Shown here one piece after another: positions 54,101 through 64,000 of a stretch of DNA of 64,000 nucleotides. Origin of the DNA: Scilla litardierei (Eukaryota > Streptophyta > Magnoliopsida > Asparagales > Asparagaceae); contig CM061138.1 of NCBI GenBank assembly GCA_030789695.1, forward strand, positions 182,629,051-182,693,050, given 5' to 3'. A program made the translations under genes and the position numbers. A model generated the notes under the pieces. It did no database searches. It was not told where the DNA came from and was given only the letters and a program-made list of their open reading frames with translations. Every line of letters starts with the position of its first letter. Within the stretch, counting starts at the first letter, position 1.

Positions 54101-54484
54101 ATCAACGGTTGAAATTGATTAGGGGATATCTTCCACTACGGGCATCGGAAAAATAATCCGAAAATACCGGGACGATCGTGGAGACGAGAAGTACGGGGCT
54201 ACAGTGTCCGATTGCGTGTTACACCTACCAAAAATTATCGTAAAATCAGGAACCGCGTATTGATGCCAAAAGACCAAAACGCCCCTATCTTTCAAAGTCG
54301 TTTCGCGAGAAAACGAGCCGTGAAAGACGTTCCCAAAAATTACATTAAAATTCAACACCCCAAAATGATCGCAACAACATATCGCATCGCATATGCCGGA
54401 GCTCGGAAATAGCAAAATAAAATACGTGCATGATAAAACGCGTGCGCGCAGAAAATTACAAACAGTCGGAAAGTGGCCGTTACA
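51185..54484 (-). mobile_element. T1 3' LTR of the complete element
   Basis: 3300 bp. On the minus strand it starts TGTAACGGCC and ends GGGCGTGACA. HP2 52323-52351, HP1 52365-52389 (7-bp stem CCGGACG/CGTCCGG), 60-bp array about 52000-52230. Leader part about 52780-53940 is unlike the other two T1 LTRs and contains the 259-codon open frame at 52960-53739. Confidence 0.92.
52960..53739 (-). other. Open frame of 259 codons in the T1 leader, doubtful
   Basis: Minus-strand frame starting MKTTQNTAQART, rich in Pro, Ser and Thr, repeated in the other LTR at 58994-59773. It contains an imperfect internal duplication (PTAVGFLSKPPTNC and STAVGFVLKSFTHC). It matches no family I know. Since the LTRs are near-identical anyway, its openness in both copies is not evidence of selection. 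It lies in the presumed transcribed leader. Confidence 0.25.
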
Positions 54485-57218
54485 TTCTACCCACCTTAGA
54501 AATGATTCCGCCCTTGGAATCACTCATACTATCAATAATAACCTCTATATAACCTTATACCCCAAAACTCTCATGACTACGCCTATAGATCGCTAATCTT
54601 ATAACTTCAACCAATGTTCTTTAATTAATCCTTCATAACCCTTCTTTTCACTGAATAATGCCACGACTAAACTCACCTCTTAATACTCAGCTATAGACCT
54701 ATCACTATTGTTCAAATTTCCAACTCCAAGCCCTCACAAAAGAATAATAATCATCTTCTCATACCCTACCGCTCAGCTAAACATCATCGCTCAATAACAT
54801 CTTTTAAATTTCTCAATCTTTTCCCAAAATTTATCAATTGCTAAAATAATTTCCTAGTCGATCACCAATCCAAGACAAAAACTTTGTCTATCTTATAATA
54901 CCTTCACAAAACAACAATCGCCGTGTCCTCAATACATTCCGTGTCATATCTTCTCATAAATTTATCCGCCAAAATAATTGAACTATCAGAATCACATCTC
55001 ATCCTAATCCCTATAACTAATCCCAACCAATATTAAGTCTGACTACCTAACCATCCATTTATCTCAACGCGTCGTATCATTCTTAAAGCCTTCTCACGTC
55101 AACCCGATAACCAAGTCTAGACGCTTACAATGTTTTCATCATTCCATGGTCACTCTAAATCTTAGCATACCTTCCTAGCTACTCCTATCTATCACTTGTC
55201 CGAGTTTCATGTTTAATAAGTTCTCATCTTCATGTATATAATTTTATCCAATCAGAGTTCACCATTTAGTCCGCCACACTTCGGTTTTATAAATAAGTCT
55301 TGGACAGCCCATTCTTTTCATCCGAAAGAAATCTATTCCAATATCCTATTGTTCCAAAATCGGTTAATCAATGCTATAACAAATCTCATCTCTCCCTGAG
55401 CCTACCCGTAAACAAAATCCTACAACAATAACAGCTAGTCCCAAAACTATAACAATCATAACATAACATTCCAAAATGGAGAGAGAGAGAAGAGAAAGGG
55501 AAACTTAAAACCAGTGACACATTTTTAAAACGTTTGGAAAAACGTGTGGAGTCGTGGTAATGGATGAGGAAGGATAATTGATTTGTGATCTTGTGAGCTA
55601 ATTTCAAAAACTTTAAAGGTTTGGTTTAAAAAACAAAGTTTTAATTACAATCACACGCAGTCAAAGATAAGCTATTCCATAATCGTGAAAAAACTACGTC
55701 TAAGGAAATTGCCTGCTATGACCCTATTCATATATGTATGAATACCGTCATTCAGACGACTTCAATCATATCATGGTTAACACTGAGTTCACATTCAAGA
55801 CACAAAAAGGCAATTATCAGGATCCTACAGACGACACTCTCGTACAGGTCTACACACTCTACCTATACTCATGCATCACGACAACATCACCTACCAAGGG
55901 CCTACTCCTAAACTGGAGATAACATGGACAACTACAAGGACTAATGCCTAAACAATAGAGGAAAAGAAAACTAAACCCAAAAAGAACGAAATGAGATTGG
56001 AAAGAACGAGTTCAAATAAGGCGGGGGTAAGAAGATAGTTGGTTGGAAGAGACAAAATATTTCTCAGAATAATTAGATAGATGAAGGAGATTTACGTGTA
56101 AAATATGATATCGTATACTTTATACTTTTAAAAAAATACGTAGAAAAGTGGGCAGATGTAGTAAATTACAATTCTGGGAAAGAGTGAGACGAAGGAAAGA
56201 AAGGTAGGGTGAGAAACGATTATTTTGTAAATGAATATAGGTTTACACAAAGATTTTGAAATGTGGTCACGAGGAACATAGAACAGATATAATAATAATA
56301 ATAAAATAATTGAAGTTTCCTCTAGTTTAGAAAATATTTTAAAAAGTATGTACGTTAAGTGGTTAGAAATTTTGGTAGTTTTTTATAAAAAGAATAATAT
56401 TGAATTTTCAAAATGGTAACAAGTTTTAAAACCGAAATTCGAAAGATAATGATTCGAAAGTGAGTACGAGATAGTAACTTAAGAATTTACGACCAAGAAG
56501 GTTTCAAGTCAATAAAAGAATTTTAATTCAACCGAAAAATAAGAAATTTTTGAAATATATAGTATAGGGGTTTTCAAGAAATTAAGCTGAGCGAAGAAAC
56601 TGAATAAGGAATTTCGAAAACACTTTTAGAGGAGGCAAAATTGGCAAAGAGAAAGATTCTAAGGATCTACGATAATCGTCAGGAACGATTACTTGAATTG
56701 GAAGAAAGGAAAAGATCGCATGATGGATACTCTTAGGATACGATTCACGAAGCTACGATGGAACTCTACGGTCGATATCACGAAAAGGGTAATGATCAGG
56801 AAGACGCTAGAAGTCAGGGATTCTAATTATCGGGTCGTCTGAAGATCAGGAGAGCTCTGCGCTAAGATTTCCTAACGAGCTAAACTACAATCAGGATCTA
56901 GGGGGAAAGTTCCTAAGAGAATCAAGGTAACGTTCTGCTGGGCTCGAAGTCAATGGAGCTGGGCGAGCGACTAAACTAAAAGGAGGACTCTAGAAATCTA
57001 ATTTGGTCAGAGTCAAGTGGCTACTAAGGTATTCTAGGACGAGGATGACTAATTCCTAACCAAGGCGTCAGACTATCAAACCTGGGCGTCTATCTAAGTC
57101 TTCCTACCATCTAAGACAAGGAAAACCTATATTTAGACTTGTACGTGGATATTAAATGAATGCGGTACTTTTATTGTTCTTAACTTTTGCATGACCTGCA
57201 TGGGCCACCACTAAAACC
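54485..57218 (-). other. Non-coding interior of the complete T1 element
   Basis: No recognisable gag or pol; only short frames. The part next to the 3' LTR (54485 to about 55500) matches 1-1016 of the window. It includes the pre-PPT hairpin 54503-54522 (TGATTCC/GGAATCA) and PPT 54485-54500. Next to the 5' LTR, GGCCACCA (57203-57210, minus strand TGGTGGCC) may be the primer site. Confidence 0.75.
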
Positions 57219-60200
57219 TGTCACGCCCCGCTTCCCAAAATGGACGGAGGCGAAGCGTGACTAAGGCCCGCTTAGGCCAGAGCTGAGAAGCTCGGACCCA
57301 ATAAGCGTCTGTAGGGGGTACCATTTTTAAAGTTTCAGGTTCTTGCATTAATAAAGTTCGAAACAACAGAAAAGTACAGAAAGGAAGTTGCATTCATTAA
57401 ATTAGAGATATAATATCCAACGAGTACAAGTCTAAAAAGAAGCCTAAGCATGGCAACGAACTATCTAAAAGCGAACTAAAAGTGGTAACCTCTGAGAGTG
57501 ACGACTAAAAAGACCTCAAGGTCTGGTCCTCGTCAGGCACGTACTCTGGGTCGACGTCCTCGGCTCCTCGTACTCCAGTGAGTCTGCCTCGTCCAGGATC
57601 TATGGCTGAACACCTGACGTACAGCACCCATGAAAAAGGAACTGTACGTCAGGTAAAGTCTACAAGGAGGGTTAGACTTTATTGCAAGTGCACCGAACTT
57701 TAAACAACGGTTTACTGGTTGATTAGCATGCTGAGGTTCTTTTACACAACAGTTTACTGGTTGATTAGCATGCTGAGGTTATAACAGAGTAACACGACAG
57801 GAAGTAACGCAGCAGGAAGTAAAACAGGACAAGTAGTAGTCGTAGCGTGTGCTACCAACTACGGGACTAACCTACAGGTGTCAAGACAAGACGTGACGTG
57901 ACGGAAACAAGGCAGGACAAGACAAGTGAGACACGAAAGGGTTCACGCCTTACGGTTCGAGGGGGATCAGACCCTCTTGCCGTGCGCACGCTCAACCCAA
58001 CCCCAAACCCCAAGACAAGACAAGACATGACACCAGTACAAGGGATCACTCGCTCTAGCTTGGCGAGTGCCCTATTGCCCGCAGGCTGAGAATCCGTACA
58101 AGGGATCACTCTCTCTAGCTTGGAGAGTGCCCTATTGCCCTCGGGCTGTGTATCTGTACAAGGGATCACTCTCTCAACTTGGAGAGTGCCCTATTGCCCG
58201 CAGGCTGTGAATCTGTACAAGGGATCACCCGAAGGGTGCCCTATTGCCCAGCGGGCTGTGCAAGACGGGACGTGACAAGACAGGAAGGGTTATTCTAGGG
58301 TGTCCACACACACGCACACACATGATAGCCCTACAGCATTAAAGTTGTTGTTGTCAGGCTCAGACTTCGTCGTCAAGTCTGAGCCGTCAGGAGTCGTCCC
58401 GGACGCTATCATTTCACGTCCGGTTTTATACATTCATAGTCTAACAGTTCTAGCAACCTAAGACCAAAGCACGGTCAAAAACGCAAGTGGGTACACTTGC
58501 CTGAAATGGCGAGTGTGTCGTCCTCTCGAAGCGTCTCGTCCAAGCGTCTCGTCCGTAGAAGTCCGTCTGAAATATCGCCACGGCGACGATGTCAGGTCTC
58601 AAATTCATCAAATCCTATTAGGTTTCGTTTTCTAGGTTTTCGGGACTATCCTATTCGTCAATAGTCACTTTTTGATGTTTCAGACTAATCGACGATCTAT
58701 CCTATGTGCACAGTCAACAAAGTCCATTCGTCGATTTTCTAAGTTCGTACAACGTTTTACATGTGCTGGAAAAATAAATTTAGTTCAAGTTGACGGTTTT
58801 TAGTTTAGGGTTTGATTGTACTACGGTGTGGGTTGCTACGAGTTACGGTGGACTAACCTCTCCGGTGTTCGATGTAGGATCGATGTAGTGTCTGAACGGC
58901 GAAACTTCGACGTCGTCTGGAACTCCTCGGCCGCGGGTAGCACAGCAAGGTACCTCTGGACAGCGGGGTGGTGGCGTGAAATCAGCGAGCTAATCAGCGA
59001 TCCTCCTCCCGTTGCGAGTAGCGCAACGGTTCTTCACGATAACGGCGACGTCGGCTAAAAGTACGTGCGTGCGGCAACGCACATGAACTCTGAGAGTCCA
59101 AGGGGGCTGTTGGTAGATGAAGTGGGACCGAAGAAAGATGCTTGGCACGGTGGATGGCCGACGGCGCGAGTGCACGGCGGTGGGCGGCCGTGAGAAGCCG
59201 GGGAGGACAGATTCGCGCCACGTCCGTTGTCGCGCGTCTCAGTGAAATTTCAGAGATGAACAGCGGAAACGGAAATTTGCAGTGGGTAAAGGACTTCAAG
59301 ACGAAGCCAACGGCAGTGGAGTTGTCGCCGGGGGTGGTCGGAGGTGGCCGTGCGCGGGCGGCGAAGTTCAGCTTCCAGATCTGTGAAAAACAGCGGATGT
59401 GACGTGTTCCGACGAGGATTCCGGGAGCTACAGGTGGGCTATGAGCGTGAGGAAAATTGCAGTTGGTAGGTGGTTTCGATAGGAATCCAACGGCGGTAGG
59501 GTGATCGTCGTAGGTGGCCGGATGGCCGGTGGGCGTGAGTTTTTCCGGCGATGGCGCAGATCTGTAAAACTGTCGTTTGGGTTGTGTTTGAAAGCGTTTT
59601 GAGGGAGATAGAGATGAGGGAAGAGGGTAAGGGGAGGTGGAGATGCTTGGGGGGTCAGAGAGGAGTTGATCGGGGGTGGTGGTCGCCGGAGGGGGTGGCC
59701 GGAGGTGGCCGGCCGGCGGTGTTTTCCGGCGGGGCGCAGTTCTGGCCTGGGCTGTGTTTTGTGTGGTTTTCATGGAGTTTTTGATGTCTTGTAGAGGTGG
59801 AGATGGAGGAGAAGGAGGAGGAGAAGGTGGTGGACGGAGTTGGGGAGCTTGGGGGGCTGCCGTGGTGGCCGGAGGAGGAGCAAGGCGGCTGCAAATGGGT
59901 TCATGTGTGGCCTCCTAGGGTTGTGGTTTGGGTTTGTTAAAAGGGAAGAGAAACTTGATATATGGGTGTTAAAAAGAGTGTATTTAGGTGACTAGGAGAG
60001 AGAGTATGTGAGAGGAGGGGTGTAGTTTTGGGTGTGGGTAGTGGAAGAAATCCCACATGCATGATACGTAGGGATTCTCCAAAGATTTGATTAGGATTTG
60101 ATTTTAAATTTGAAATTCAAAAGATTAGTGGCTAATCAACGGTTGAAATTGATTAGGGGATATCTTCCACTACGGGCATCGGAAAAATAATCCGAAAATA

Positions 60201-60518
60201 CCGGGACGATCGTGGAGACGAGAAGTACGGGGCTACAGTGTCCGATTGCGTGTTACACCTACCAAAAATTATCGTAAAATCAGGAACCGCGTATTGGTGC
60301 CAAAAGACCAAAACGCCCCTATCTTTCAAAGTCGTTTCGCGAGAAAACGAGCCGTGAAAGACGTTCCCAAAAATTACATTAAAATTCAACACCCCAAAAT
60401 GATCGCAACGACATATCGCATCGCATATGCTGGAGCTCGGAAATAGCAAAATAAAATACGTGCATGATAAAACGCGTGCGCGCAGAAAATTACAAACAGT
60501 CGGAAAGTGGCCATTACA
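57219..60518 (-). mobile_element. T1 5' LTR of the complete element
   Basis: 3300 bp, twin of 51185-54484. HP2 58357-58385, HP1 58399-58423, tandem array 58034-58264. In the leader the same 259-codon frame occurs at 58994-59773. Confidence 0.92.
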
Positions 60519-60529
60519 ACGGAGCATCA

Positions 60530-60629
60530 AGTTTTTGCCACCGTTGCAGGGGAAGGTAACATTGTTACTTGGATTATTTTTCTATTGACGAATTTGTTAG
60601 CAAATCTTATCATCCCTTATCTTTCCATA
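60530..60629 (+). mobile_element. Ath2 copy B leader and degenerate primer site
   Basis: TGCCACCGTTGCAGGGGA at 60536-60553 is a tRNA-Asp primer site with mismatches to the Ath1 version. The following leader matches the reverse complement of 38577-38636 (copy A). Confidence 0.7.
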
Positions 60630-62215
60630 TGACCGACGCGCGCCCCGGCTTGCAATCCGCGAATGGCCGGGGGAGCCGCATGGGGGCTTAGAAATTTGTA
60701 ACCGCAAGCGCACGGTGTTGTAGTGTGGCTTGGGGGTCGAACACATGGAGGCTAGGATGTGCTTGTGTCAAGAAGGACCAAAATCACCGCGAGGGCGAGC
60801 TAGCCCGAATCGGTTGAGGGTTTGTCACGGAAAATAATGCAAGGTATTAACAATAAGAAAATAAACCCGGGACTTTGGTTTCCACCCCCAACGAGCGACT
60901 CTCGCCAATGCGGCCTACGGGTAGGGTGGCGATCGGAATTAGGGTCTAATGGTGAGACGTTGCCTCTGAAAGTGGTACCGGCATCCCATGGGCCCGATAT
61001 TCCGGTCGGTGCCCAGGATGATACACCGGACTTCCCGGATTCGATCAGTGGGCACTCCCGTGTCCATTAACACTGATCGATTTCGGGAGCACTAAGCTTG
61101 CAACGATGACTCCCAACGTCTCATCCTGCTGCTCCCGCATGCTAGGATTCGGCGTCTACGCTAAGGGCGTGAGCTATGGCTAGGGAGTCAACCGCCAAGT
61201 TTATTCCCCCTTGGCCCAACGGTCAAAGGCGGTCTTTTTCCCGTCGATGACAATGAAACACCCCGCGTAACCGTTAGAATCCTAATCCCTATCGATTTCC
61301 TAACCCTATGGACGCATCGGGAAGAGCCCCCGAAGGGGTTTCCGCCAAAATCCCAGATTTGGGAACTACTCACAAAAATTCATTAAAAAGCGATCTAAAT
61401 GAAAATGAATCGTTGGAATCATAATCAGACGATTGGAATGCGGAAGTAATAGAGTAGTTAAGACAATACTAAAATTTGAGAAAGATCTGAAAACTTACAA
61501 AAGAACAGTAATTACAGCTGTCACAATGAGAGAAAACAGTAAAAACTAGCAGCTCTCCCGTTTCTGGAACCCTAGGGGTTCTATTTATAAACTCTCGCAT
61601 CACCCGATCAGTTGACAAGTCAACCGATCGGGTGATCCGTTACAGATAATGAACAGAAAACGGCGAGCTTTCACCCGGTCATATGAACCGGTCGGGTGAG
61701 TTCTTGGAGTGACCGGTTGGATCTTGGCGCCATCGGGTGAAGTGATCGGTTGGGTGCCCATGTCTTCAGCTCCTCAGCATCAGCTACAGATGAACCGATC
61801 GGGTGAGAGTCACCCGATCGGTTGGAATTTTGCTTCGAAAAGACAGAGAACAGGCCCCCCTGAACCGGCCTGTGAACCGGTCGGGTGACTTTCGCTTGAG
61901 CCCCGGTTAAGACCGGGTGGTGCACGCGTGCATCACCCGATTGGTTGGAGATGACCAACCGACCGGGTGAGGGGCTGAAAGATGTATTCTTTGACGTTTG
62001 ACCCCCTGGATCACGCGTGACTCCTCCCGTTGCTCCGGGGACTTGAGATATCGTCGTTAAACGTCCCCTACGCGGTCAATCTCCTGCAAACATGGAGAAA
62101 CAAAGAAAAGTGAAAGAAAACGAGAAAATACGAGAAAACGAATAAAAGACGGCGAAAAACACGGAGAAACACAAAAGAAAACGTGCGTGAATATATGAAA
62201 TATAAACGCACGTCA
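60630..62215 (-). mobile_element. Ath3 solo LTR, TSD ccata
   Basis: Single LTR of 1586 bp, plus strand TGACCGACGC...ACGCACGTCA, flanked by ccata (60625-60629 and 62216-62220). Near its left end the block ACCGCAAGCGCACGGT and GGTCGAACACA-type text match the Ath1 LTR start, so it is a third Athila-like family in the same orientation as Ath1. TATA-like TCTATTTATAAAC at 61580-61592 (read on minus). No gene. Confidence 0.85.
61597..61975 (-). repeat. CCGATCGG / CCGGTCGG palindrome array in Ath3 U3
   Basis: About ten copies of ACCGATCGGGTGA, its complement CACCCGATCGGTT, or CCGGTCGG variants, often as inverted pairs a few bases apart (for example near 61793-61825). The array starts just upstream of the TATA-like box in the transcription direction. 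Confidence 0.8.
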
Positions 62216-64000
62216 CCATACTTTTTATTCTTTTATTACTTTGCTACTGACGGTATTTCTCTGAGTTCTTGTTGTGCCTCAACCCTCGCCTTGGGAGTCT
62301 TGACAAAGAATTATTATTTGACCCCGAGATCGAAAAGACCACAGAAGGATCAGCTCAGAGAAAAGGAGTCATACCACTATAGATCCAATGGCAGAGGGAA
62401 ATACTTCTCCTCCACGCAAAGGGTCCATTCTAGACTATATTAAGCCGAACTTTACTGGAGCTTCTTCTATCTTGAGGTTACAGCTGGCAGTAGGAAGTTT
62501 TGAGCTGAAGACTGGGTTGATAAATCTCATGCAGCAGGACCCCTTTCATGGGCATTCTCACGAAAACCCAACCCACCATATAGACACGTTCTTGGTGAAG
62601 TGTGACACATTCCATGCCAAGAATGTGAGTGAAGATCTATCAAGCTCAGGCAATTCCCATTCACTCTGAGGGACAAGGCCTCCTATTGGTTGCGAGCACA
62701 CCCTTCTAATACCTTCACGACTTGGGAGCAGTTGGCAATCGCCTTTGTGAACAAGTTCTATCCACCGTCCAAAACGGTGAGGATTCGAGGAGCGATATCA
62801 AATTTTAAGCAACTTCCTCAGGAGTCATTGTACGAGGCTTGGGAAAGATTTAAAGACCTGCAGCATCAATGTCCGCACCATGGAGTCGTGGAGTGGGATC
62901 TTGTTCAGAGCTTCTATAATGGGCTCCAACCAAGCACAAAGATGATTATAGATGCCTCCGCTCAAGGAGCTCTCTTGTATAAGCCATCCGATGAAGCTTT
63001 ATCTTTGCTGGAGAAAATGGCCGCAAATACTCAGCAGTGGGGCGACGAACGCTCATCTACCAAAGCCCCCGAAGTAAAAATCGCTAGCCATCTTGATAGT
63101 CTATTGAAACTCTTTGCAAACAGGTAGTGAGGATTGAACAGAGGTTGGACGGTATTCCAACCACTTCTAGAGCTCCAGCTTATCCCACACATGAAGGCTA
63201 TGCAGAGCAAGGCTATGCTCCTAATGAAGGATCATATGATGGAGCAGACATGCAAGCTGAGCAGGTACACTTTGTAGCTGGAGATGGGAGGAATAAATGG
63301 CAACATCCGGCGGCGAGAAATCACCCCGGATTTTCTTATGGCAACCCGAATGGAGAACTGCAACCTCCTCAGCAGCAGAGACCTCCACCACCTCCTCAGC
63401 AACAAGGGGCACCTCCGCAACAATATGGGTTTAGGCCATCTGGGCCTTACAGACCACAGGGATATAATTACCGTCAACAACAACAATATGCACCGGCGGA
63501 TCCAAAACCCAATCTTGAGGCAACATTGGATACCTTCATGAGTTGGAAATCTAAGATAAATGCAGAGAATTCCGCTCCTTTGAAGTCTATCAACGATTCC
63601 ATCGATGAGCTTAAAGGCCGAATGTCCCAATTTATGAAGATGCAAGGGAGATTGCCCTCTCAACCGGAGCCTAATCCTAGGGCCCAAGCAAATGCAGTGG
63701 TCGCAGTTACCACGAGAGGAGGAATGACTACCGACACAGCCATGGTGCCGGTTTCTAGCAATTTGAGCCGAAAGCTGTATACTCATGCTCAAGATGAAGA
63801 AGATATTTCCACTGAAAAGGACAAGAAAAAGGCTACAGAGGAGCCACATGCTATTGAAGAAAGGGAGGCTTCGCCTTCTACTTTGCCTACCACCACCACG
63901 GCACCGGATGCTATTACTACTTCCAACAATTCTATTCCAAAGGATGCCGCTAGAGACAAGGCGAGTCGACCTCCACCTCCATACCCTCAAAGGTTGGCTC
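62216..64000 (+). pseudogene. Ath2 copy B Gag, frameshifted, runs off the window
   Basis: Homologous to the Ath1 gag. A lead-in equivalent to the Ath1 start (LLFDPEIE-like) is seen near 62300-62350 in one frame. 62388-62669 holds FELKTGLINLMQQDPFHGHSHENPTHHIDTF. 62690-63127, in another frame, holds WEQLAIAFVNKFYPPSKTVRIRG and SLYEAWERFKDLQHQCPHH. A third frame from about 63121 stays open to the end of the window, with a Gln/Pro-rich region (RNHPGFSYGNPNGELQ) and AVVAVTTRGG. At least two frameshifts break it. Protease and pol should follow outside. Confidence 0.85.

Larger units (their letters stand above)
51185..60518 (-). mobile_element. T1 complete non-autonomous element (LARD-like), TSD acgga
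   Basis: Element of 9334 bp on the minus strand: 5' LTR 57219-60518, internal 54485-57218 and 3' LTR 51185-54484, flanked by acgga (51180-51184 and 60519-60523). Both LTRs are exactly 3300 bp and differ by about 20 substitutions by eye. The 2.7 kb interior codes for nothing recognisable. Large LTRs with a non-coding interior fit the LARD class; the mobilising partner is probably a Tekay-like chromovirus such as an autonomous T1. Confidence 0.92.
49329..64000 (+). mobile_element. Ath2 copy B: second Athila-like element, inverted inside A's LTR
   Basis: Plus-strand Ath2 element. 5' LTR is 49329-51184 plus 60524-60529, primer site 60536-60553, leader 60554-60629 and 62216 on, then broken gag to the window end. 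It is interrupted by the complete T1 element (51185-60518) and the Ath3 solo LTR (60630-62215). The 3' part is outside the window. Confidence 0.85.

Noticed and set aside
63232..63990. 252-codon minus-strand frame near the right end
   Set aside because: Antisense to the copy B gag, whose plus-strand text matches Athila Gag; it has no family features.
1..64000. tRNA or rRNA genes, organellar DNA inserts
   Set aside because: I looked for them by eye and saw none beyond primer-site complements of tRNA ends in the retroelements; a tRNAscan run would settle it.

Overview
This 64 kb window reads as a gene-empty, repeat-on-repeat stretch of an angiosperm nuclear genome. I find no host gene. Almost every base belongs to LTR retrotransposons of recognisable plant lineages: Athila-type Ty3/gypsy (tRNA-Asp primer site, AGCTTGGGGGA-type polypurine tracts, an ATHILA ORF-1-like second ORF), Tekay-like chromoviruses (chromodomain after integrase), Ty1/copia, and a fragment of a gypsy-type gag (Transposase_28). 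I could not identify the species. The labels below (Ath1, Ath2, Ath3, T1, T2) are mine.

Layout. 1-3863: 3' end and 3' LTR of a T1 element. 3864-6590: degenerate older repeat with a Transposase_28-like pseudogene. 6591-49328: one old Ath2 element (copy A, minus strand). Its 3' LTR is 6591-8460, its broken second ORF lies near 10.3-11.5 kb, its broken pol is at 19053-20183 and 23938-26302, and its 5' LTR starts at 38661. A was later interrupted by a copia gag-only element (12945-18760, TSD gagtc), a T1 solo LTR (20184-23932, TSD gctag), a young complete Ath1 element (26488-38471, TSD cactt) and a T2 chromovirus (39735-49105, 5' truncated). 49329-64000: a second Ath2 element (copy B, plus strand) inserted into A's own 5' LTR. 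B is interrupted by a complete non-autonomous T1 element (51185-60518, TSD acgga) and by an Ath3 solo LTR (60630-62215, TSD ccata). Its broken gag runs off the window end.

The most interesting signals are non-coding. (1) The LTRs of T1 and T2, diverged elsewhere, share an ordered series of RNA hairpins whose loops are conserved while their stems change by compensatory substitutions (loops TGAAATGATAG and GACRACG, plus others). (2) Five different LTR families carry dense arrays of short CG-containing palindromes just upstream of the LTR TATA box; the palindrome differs between families (ACTCGGCCGAGT, TACTCGGTCGAGTA, GTAGTCGACTAC, ACCGACTAGT/ACTAGTCGGT, CCGATCGG). (3) In both Athila families the family's own palindrome array occurs a second time, beside a TATA-like sequence, upstream of the second ORF, which looks like a duplicated internal promoter. 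(4) The T2 chromovirus has two candidate in-frame spliceosomal introns, at the gag/protease boundary and inside integrase. (5) The polypurine-tract core recurs several times through the 3' regions of both Athila families.

The elements look mostly defective but several are young. By eye the Ath1 LTRs differ at about 7 of 1821 positions and the complete T1 LTRs at about 20 of 3300. Ath1 keeps long open gag-protease and second ORFs but has lost reverse transcriptase and integrase, so it would need enzymes in trans. All coordinates, motifs and repeats were read by eye; no search or folding program was run.
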